Assembly (NCBI GenBank): GCA_036985935.1
Contig: BTQP01000044.1
Location: forward strand, 1-11,755
From: JAMBLL01 sp036985935
GTDB taxonomy: Bacteria > Actinomycetota > Acidimicrobiia > Spongiisociales > UBA5794
Length of the DNA: 11,755 nt
Direction: 5' to 3'
Position numbers and translations under genes: made by a program. Each line of letters starts with the position of its first letter. The stretch's first letter is position 1. The notes beneath the pieces are model-generated. The model did not search any database. It had not been told where the DNA came from and saw only the letters and a list, made by a program, of their open reading frames with translations. Positions 7,362 through 11,755 of this stretch are shown piece after piece.

Positions 7362-8654
7362 TCAGTCAGTTGACAGTCCCATGGCCGCAGCCAAAAGCTC
7401 TGATATGTCCCTCACCTCGAGGGCACCGTCGTTGTTCGTGGATTTCACCGCATCCTCGAACCTCGACACTTCGTAGGGGCACACGACGCACAGCGTGTCT
7501 GCGCCGGTTTCGACGGCTTCGAGCACACGTTTCTCGGACAGCCGCATGCTCTGATGGTCTGCGGCCTTGCCATCGAGCCACATTCCGCCACCCCCACCAC
7601 CACAGCAGTAGCCGTTCTGTTTGTTGCGCCACATCTCGACGAAGTTCGCCCCCGGCAGTGCCTGAATGAGGTCGCGTGGGGCGTCGTACTCGCCGTTCTG
7701 GCGGCCCAGGTAACACGGGTCGTGGAAGGTCACGGTCCCGAGGACCTCCTCGGAGAGGCCGAGGTCGTCTATGCGGTCTGCAAGGAACCGCGAGTAGTGC
7801 ATCACGTTGTACGTGCCGCCGCGCTGGGGGTACTCGTGGAGGAACGCGTTGAAGGCGTGCGGGTCGGTTGTCAGCAGGACATCGAATTCGTACTTGTTGA
7901 GCGTCTCGATGTTCTGCTCGGCGAGCATCTCGAACAGGCCTTCTTCGCCAGCTCGGAGCATCGAATCGCCGTCGTGTCTCTCTTCGGCACCGAGGATCGC
8001 AAAGTCGATTCCGAGTTTGGTGAGGACCCTCGCCAGGCTGCGGGACGCTTCCATGCCTCTCGGGTGATACGACGGGTAGTCGCTGACCCACCACAGCACA
8101 TCGACCTTGCGGTCGAGCTCTGAGATGATCGGCACCTCGATATCGAGGCCCTTCGTCCATGCGGTTCTGCGTTTTGCGTTCTTTCCGAGCGGGTTGCCGT
8201 ACCGGGCCGTCTTCTCGAAGACATCCTGGAGTTCGGCGGGAACCTGGCCTTCGAGCACCGCCTCTTTGCGCACCGCGGGCATGATCTTGAGCATGTCGAC
8301 TTCTTTGGGACACACCCGAAGACAGTTCCCACACGTCGTGCACAGCCACAGATCGTCGCTCTGGAAGAAGTCCATGCCAACCTGGAGCTTGCGGAAGATC
8401 TTGCGTGGGCCGTAGTCACCGACCATGTCGACAGGGCACACACCAATGCACTGCGAGCACTGGTAACACCATCCCATCGACTCTCCGCCGTCGAGATCCG
8501 TGACCCGGTCAAGTTGTGCGATGTCGTAGTCGAAGATGACACGCTGCTCGAACATCCGGTTCCAATGCCCCGAAATGTCCACGCCATCGAGCTCGTAGGT
8601 CTCGTGCTCGAGGACCGCTGATGGATCGATTTTCGGGCTTACGTCTCTACCCAT
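7362..8654 (-). CDS. Fused HdrC-HdrB (HdrD-like) Fe-S protein of the sHdr complex
   Basis: This 430-residue soluble protein joins an HdrC part to an HdrB part. Residues 60-120 hold two [4Fe-4S] motifs, C63/C66/C69/C73 and C105/C108/C111/C115. Residues about 185-280 fit the first CCG domain but have lost its cysteines: GC is SD (191-192), CCG is HDG (227-229), and C-P-x-C is DPHA (264-267). The second CCG domain (about 310-400) keeps C314, C350-C351 and C392. It has E395 where the usual CPxC ends, but an extra C389 precedes C392. The ATG at 8654 is chosen over GTG 8657 because GGAGGT lies six bases upstream; it overlaps the sHdrH stop as TGATG. It takes the place of HdrC2B2 and is probably what has been called HdrB3 in EtfAB-containing clusters. 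It is clearly paralogous to the C-terminal half of the membrane protein at 5619-3529. Confidence 0.82.
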   Translation of the reverse strand: MGRDVSPKIDPSAVLEHETYELDGVDISGHWNRMFEQRVIFDYDIAQLDRVTDLDGGESMGWCYQCSQCIGVCPVDMVGDYGPRKIFRKLQVGMDFFQSDDLWLCTTCGNCLRVCPKEVDMLKIMPAVRKEAVLEGQVPAELQDVFEKTARYGNPLGKNAKRRTAWTKGLDIEVPIISELDRKVDVLWWVSDYPSYHPRGMEASRSLARVLTKLGIDFAILGAEERHDGDSMLRAGEEGLFEMLAEQNIETLNKYEFDVLLTTDPHAFNAFLHEYPQRGGTYNVMHYSRFLADRIDDLGLSEEVLGTVTFHDPCYLGRQNGEYDAPRDLIQALPGANFVEMWRNKQNGYCCGGGGGGMWLDGKAADHQSMRLSEKRVLEAVETGADTLCVVCPYEVSRFEDAVKSTNNDGALEVRDISELLAAAMGLSTD

Positions 8655-9433
8655 CACGCCACCTCCGCGACCGCTGGGAACTTGTTGACACCTAGCAGGC
8701 GCTGAACAAGATCCCCAAGCTCCGGGACGATCCTGTTGAATTCCTGGGTCATGCGCATGCGCAGCGTCGTGTACATATACACCGAGTAGACAGATGCGAG
8801 GAAGACATCGGTCCCGAAAACACCGTGGCCCTGTGTCCTGAAACCTGCTGCCTCACCGACATCGTTGAGGAAGGCATATGCGATGCCGATCCGACGGTAC
8901 GTCTCAGAGACGTTCCCACCATCGAGGTCAACCTCCTCCATCACAACGAGCGGCAAAGCGCCAGTTTTCGTCTCCGGATTCCACATCCACCTGGTCCAGA
9001 GCCAGTACCGATTTGGGTCGGTGAAGTGCAGGATCTCTGAACCAAGATCGTGCCCCGTTCCCTCGGGCACCCCGCGCCCGATCCCGTCGATCAGGTCTGA
9101 GAACGCTGAGAGGCGATCGCCGGGTGACATATCGGCGTACAGAAGACCGCGGACTGACCGTTTGAAGCCGTCAATGGTCATGTTCGCCAGAATGATCTTG
9201 GCCTTTCGGCGTGCCGAAAAGACCATCTTGAGCACAGCAAGAGCCGCTTCCTCGTCAAGAGACTCAATGCTTTCACTGCCAAAGACCTCACGGAAAAACG
9301 CCGATTTCGCCTCGAGCCTGCTGGCAATGTCTCCAAGATCGTGTTCCGATACCTTCTCGAGCGCAAGCCGCGTGAACTCCTGAGCGGTCGGTGTATCGAT
9401 CACCTGTCCTGTGAGAATCGGGTCCGACGTCAC
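8654..9433 (-). CDS. shdrH: sHdrH-like conserved protein of the sHdr cluster
   Basis: This 259-residue protein has no cysteine, no transmembrane segment and no signal peptide that I can see. It appears mostly helical. It contains an aromatic-rich stretch around residue 145 (NRYWLWTRWMWNP) and a C-terminal helix region rich in Tyr and Met (YSVYMYTTLRMRM). I recognise it mainly by position: in sHdr operons an uncharacterised gene called hdrH follows hdrA. The GTG start overlaps the hdrA stop as GTGA, and the stop overlaps the next ATG. With no metal- or flavin-binding motif, it is likely a structural or substrate-delivery component, but its function is unknown. A homology search against sHdrH of Hyphomicrobium or Acidithiobacillus would confirm the name. 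Confidence 0.7.
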   Translation of the reverse strand: MTSDPILTGQVIDTPTAQEFTRLALEKVSEHDLGDIASRLEAKSAFFREVFGSESIESLDEEAALAVLKMVFSARRKAKIILANMTIDGFKRSVRGLLYADMSPGDRLSAFSDLIDGIGRGVPEGTGHDLGSEILHFTDPNRYWLWTRWMWNPETKTGALPLVVMEEVDLDGGNVSETYRRIGIAYAFLNDVGEAAGFRTQGHGVFGTDVFLASVYSVYMYTTLRMRMTQEFNRIVPELGDLVQRLLGVNKFPAVAEVA

Positions 9434-10488
9434 ACCGAAACCGCCGCTCTGCGAAGAAGAGCGACAGCCTTGGCGGCCGCGGCTCCCGCTGAAGAGATCG
9501 AATCGTCGAGATCGGCAGGGCCAACGGAGGCACCCGTTGCGAAGATCCCAGGCACATCTGTCGTGACGGTGTCGAGAACGTCGTGGGACGTTTCGATAAA
9601 ACCGTACTTGTTGGTCGGCAGATTGAGAACGCCTGACATCGCTGTCGTCCCCTCGCTCGGTTCCATGCCGACCGCCAGAATGACGACGTCCATCTCGACC
9701 TCCATGGGACGGCCCATGGTCGTGTCTTCACCACGGACGATGAGACGTCCATTCTTCGGCAGGATCTCGGTGATGATTCCCTTGATGTAGTTGACCTTGT
9801 GCTGTTCCTGTGCCGGCCAGTAGATCTCGTTCTCCCAGTACCCGTACATCCGCATATCGATATAGAAGATGAAGACGCGCGCATCGGGAACCATCTCGCG
9901 GATCTCAATCGCCTGTTTCGAGGAGATCCCGCAGCACACCTTCGAGCAATATTCATTGCCGATCTGCCGATCGCGCGACCCAACACACTGGATGAATGCC
10001 ACACGCTTTGGTGGCTCGCCGGTTGTCGGGGTATTGAAGGTTCCAGACTTCAGCATCTTCTCCGCTTCGGCGATAGTTATGACGTCCGGCAACTCGTAGT
10101 ACTGATACTGCTGGGTCTCTCTGCCCGGATCGAAGTGCTTGAAGCCTGTTGCGAGGATGATCGCTCCAGCGTCGATCGCCTCGGTCGTGCCGTTCGATGT
10201 GAGTGTCACGGCAAAATTGCCTAGCTCACCCTGAACGGAGGCAACCTCGGTGCCAACACGAAGATCGATGCGATCGTTGCCCACGACAGCATCGACCATC
10301 TCGCCCATCGCCTCGGATGCGGGCCGAAAGTGATGTGTCAGGGCTGCGTAGTCAGCGTGAATTGGCATGCCACCCGCAACGTCCTTCTTCTCGACGAGCG
10401 TCACAGGACTTCCCAACTCGGCAGCAAGCCTCGCTGCTTCCAGACCCGCCGGGCCCGCTCCGATCACCACCACGCGATCACTAAGCAT
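9430..10488 (-). CDS. shdrA: sHdrA-like FAD and Fe-S oxidoreductase subunit
   Basis: This is the flavoprotein core of the complex, 352 residues, the short form typical of sulfur-oxidiser HdrA and far shorter than methanogen HdrA. The N-terminus carries a Rossmann FAD motif, GAGPAG at residues 10-15. The middle has the HdrA cluster motif: C168 (CVGSRD), then C181, C185 and C186 (YCSKVCCG). Near the C-terminus, GIFATGASVGPADLDD (about 314-329) is the second flavin-binding motif of this oxidoreductase fold. I prefer the ATG at 10488 because GGGAGG lies six bases upstream of it. The alternative ATG at 10494 abuts that site directly. The start overlaps the end of the HdrB1-like gene by 8 bp, so the two are probably translationally coupled. 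In the sHdr model this subunit passes electrons from the substrate-handling HdrB subunits through FAD. Confidence 0.88.
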   Translation of the reverse strand: MLSDRVVVIGAGPAGLEAARLAAELGSPVTLVEKKDVAGGMPIHADYAALTHHFRPASEAMGEMVDAVVGNDRIDLRVGTEVASVQGELGNFAVTLTSNGTTEAIDAGAIILATGFKHFDPGRETQQYQYYELPDVITIAEAEKMLKSGTFNTPTTGEPPKRVAFIQCVGSRDRQIGNEYCSKVCCGISSKQAIEIREMVPDARVFIFYIDMRMYGYWENEIYWPAQEQHKVNYIKGIITEILPKNGRLIVRGEDTTMGRPMEVEMDVVILAVGMEPSEGTTAMSGVLNLPTNKYGFIETSHDVLDTVTTDVPGIFATGASVGPADLDDSISSAGAAAAKAVALLRRAAVSV

Positions 10489-11674
10489 CTGCATCCTCCC
10501 AACTCAGGTATTCGATCTCGCCGCTCTCGAGCCGTTTGAGGTCTTGCTCGAATTCGGCCCAGGCCTGCTCCCAGTCGATACCCATCTTTTCGAGCAACAA
10601 TGTGTAGTCGGTTGCATGCCAATGCAACTGTGCGATCCGGTAGGGGTGTGCGCCCATGGCAAGCGCCGCGAACTGGGCGTCCGAGAGAACAGGGACTCCG
10701 ACGTTGCGTTGATGAGCTCTTGCCGCAAACTGGCTCTTGTCGAGCGTCGTGACACATCCGGTGTCGTGCGTGATAACGACATCGGGATTCGCCTCCTCCT
10801 TCATCACCTCGATCTTGCGTTGAGTTGCAAAAGAACGGCTGAAGTCTCGCTGGACGAGAATGTGTCGGAACCCGAAGCCGCAGCAATCGAAGAATGTGCT
10901 GTAGTCACCTACCGTTGATCCAAGCGACTCAACGATCCCTGTGACGGTCGCTGTTCTTTGACCGCCGTAGATGTCGGGGTCGTAGATGGCATCTTCGGTA
11001 ACGAGTTTGTAATAGTGACACGCCGGATGGATCGACGCCGTGATGGACGAGAAGTCGCGCACCTGGCGTTTGGCGATCCGATCGCGCATCGCGTGGATCC
11101 ACTCCGAGTAGTGGACGATCTCTTCTGGCATCACAAGCGGTTTGTTGAGTTTGCCCATGATGTCTCTGACCTTGTGCCGGAGTTCTTCGTGATACACGAT
11201 CTCGTTGCGGGTCTCTTTGTAGTGGCCATACGACGTGCCGCAGTGGATCATCGGGAAGTACCCCGTCTCGTACGCAGCGGCGAAATTTCGGGAAGCCACT
11301 GCCGCTTGGGCAACGGCATTCGACGTCGCAGAGGCGTAGTAGTTCCATGCCGTACAGGACGTTTGGTCGGTCGGATCCATATAGCTCATACCGAACTGCC
11401 GATTGAGCCAGAAGATCGATGTCGAATAGCCCGGTATGTGCCCGCACTGGCCACACGACTTGTGATGCCAGGTCATCTGCTCCGGGATCTTCTTTGTCCT
11501 GCCGTACTTGGTCATAACCTCGATATATGGCTCAGGGACACGCTGGACGATCAACTCTCCGGCTTCTTCGAGCTCGAACAGCTTCTCTCTGATGTCCTCG
11601 GTTGGTGCGTTCGCCGGATCCGGGACTGGCGGTTTTCGGATCTCCGAGAGTGGGATGAAGGTCGTGTCTGTCAT
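10481..11674 (-). CDS. shdrB1: sHdrB1-like heterodisulfide reductase subunit B (CCG domain protein)
   Basis: This 397-residue protein resembles HdrB, the subunit that carries non-cubane [4Fe-4S] clusters in heterodisulfide reductases. In sHdr systems it is a presumed site of sulfur-substrate chemistry in the cytoplasm. Two CCG-type repeats are recognisable. The first has C74/C77 (followed by GHIPGY), C107 in a TSCTAW context where CCG is normal, and C145 in HCGTS where C-x2-C is normal. The second has HPAC219, a full DCC264-265G motif, and C307 in GCVTT, again without the final cysteine. So both motifs are incomplete, the first more so. Residues 1-65 form a proline- and charge-rich extension with no cysteine. 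The ATG has an AGGAG nine bases upstream and is the first gene of the operon. No separate HdrC1 gene precedes it within the 81 visible bases. Assignment to the HdrB family is firm; the sHdrB1 label rests on order next to sHdrA and sHdrH. Confidence 0.8.
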   Translation of the reverse strand: MTDTTFIPLSEIRKPPVPDPANAPTEDIREKLFELEEAGELIVQRVPEPYIEVMTKYGRTKKIPEQMTWHHKSCGQCGHIPGYSTSIFWLNRQFGMSYMDPTDQTSCTAWNYYASATSNAVAQAAVASRNFAAAYETGYFPMIHCGTSYGHYKETRNEIVYHEELRHKVRDIMGKLNKPLVMPEEIVHYSEWIHAMRDRIAKRQVRDFSSITASIHPACHYYKLVTEDAIYDPDIYGGQRTATVTGIVESLGSTVGDYSTFFDCCGFGFRHILVQRDFSRSFATQRKIEVMKEEANPDVVITHDTGCVTTLDKSQFAARAHQRNVGVPVLSDAQFAALAMGAHPYRIAQLHWHATDYTLLLEKMGIDWEQAWAEFEQDLKRLESGEIEYLSWEDADA

Positions 11675-11713
11675 GACTTCGGTCTCCTATGTCTCATAGC
11701 CATCGCTACACCT
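11675..11713 (-). promoter_or_regulatory. Leader with Shine-Dalgarno site of the first gene
   Basis: This stretch precedes the ATG at 11674. A Shine-Dalgarno AGGAG lies at 11688-11684, nine bases before the ATG. Just upstream, CTATG-AGA-CATAG (11699-11687) can form a 5-bp hairpin whose 3' arm covers the first two bases of the AGGAG. A second small stem, TAGC-GATG-GCTA (11708-11697), overlaps it by three bases, so the two cannot form together. I could not identify convincing -10 and -35 boxes; the promoter may lie beyond the window edge or within the repeats. Confidence 0.5.
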
Positions 11714-11755
11714 CGTAGCCGAAGCTACGTTTCGTAGCCGAAGCTACGTTTCGTA
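11714..11755 (-). repeat. Tandem 19-bp palindromic repeats in the leader
   Basis: Two exact copies of the 19-mer CGTAGCCGAAGCTACGTTT (plus-strand sequence) occupy 11714-11732 and 11733-11751. A third copy begins at 11752 and is cut by the window end. A degenerate 16-bp copy sits in register one period earlier, at 11695-11710. Each unit has a perfect 6-bp inverted repeat around four bases. Read in the direction of the operon, each forms CGTAGC-TTCG-GCTACG, which in RNA is a stem capped by the very stable C(UUCG)G tetraloop. There is no T-run after the stems in the operon direction, so a plain terminator is not supported. The array could be a chain of operators, a structured mRNA leader, or a genome-wide palindromic mini-repeat. 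The sequence is certain; the role is unknown. Confidence 0.9.

Noticed and set aside
11714..11755. Start of a CRISPR array
   Set aside because: The 19-bp units follow one another directly with no spacers, and each is a palindrome.
11714..11755. Rho-independent terminator of an upstream gene
   Set aside because: The stems are stable, but only three T follow each unit on the plus strand and no T-run follows in the operon direction. Repetition in exact register also argues against it.

Overview
All supported genes lie on the minus strand and form one tightly packed, apparently co-transcribed block. It runs from a leader with tandem hairpin repeats at the right edge (about 11755) to a gene cut by the left edge (position 1). 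Every junction is an overlap or a gap of at most 16 nt, except the last one, where the start codon is uncertain. The DNA is moderately GC-rich and uses GTG, TTG and possibly CTG starts. A menaquinone-using Gram-positive-type lineage such as an acidimicrobial actinobacterium, or perhaps a Chloroflexota member, would fit. That placement is inference from gene content only.

In transcription order the first section is a sulfur-oxidising heterodisulfide-reductase-like (sHdr) core: HdrB1-like (11674-10481), HdrA-like flavoprotein (10488-9430), the cysteine-free sHdrH-like protein (9433-8654), and a fused HdrC-HdrB protein (8654-7362). Next come electron-transfer flavoprotein EtfB and EtfA (7345-5619) and a membrane Fe-S oxidoreductase with a NarI-like haem domain (5619-3529). 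Then follow a winged-helix regulator (3536-3045) and a small zinc-finger-like protein (3048-2752). The lipoate section holds two different GcvH-like lipoate-binding proteins of the LbpA type (2759-2322 and 2317-1868) and a lipoate-protein ligase with a fused accessory domain (1852-785). Last is the Fe-S (beta) subunit of a molybdopterin oxidoreductase (740-1, incomplete), found in a frame that is open to the window edge.

The gene set matches the sHdr-LbpA sulfur-oxidation pathway, most closely the version carrying EtfAB (called type II in the literature, as I recall). In that model sulfane sulfur bound to lipoylated LbpA is oxidised by the sHdr complex, and electrons reach the quinone pool through EtfAB and the membrane Fe-S protein. 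Sulfite would be handled downstream, for which the molybdoenzyme subunit is a candidate. LplA would lipoylate the two LbpA proteins.

The most unusual observation concerns the fused HdrCB protein and the membrane Fe-S protein. They are paralogues, and both have lost every cysteine of the first CCG (non-cubane Fe-S) motif, with aspartate at two of the same positions. Their second CCG motif also lacks its usual final cysteine. The HdrB1-like protein has partly degenerate CCG motifs as well. Other points of interest are the tandem C(UUCG)G hairpins in the leader, the regulator plus zinc-finger pair inside the operon, and the two LbpA forms side by side.
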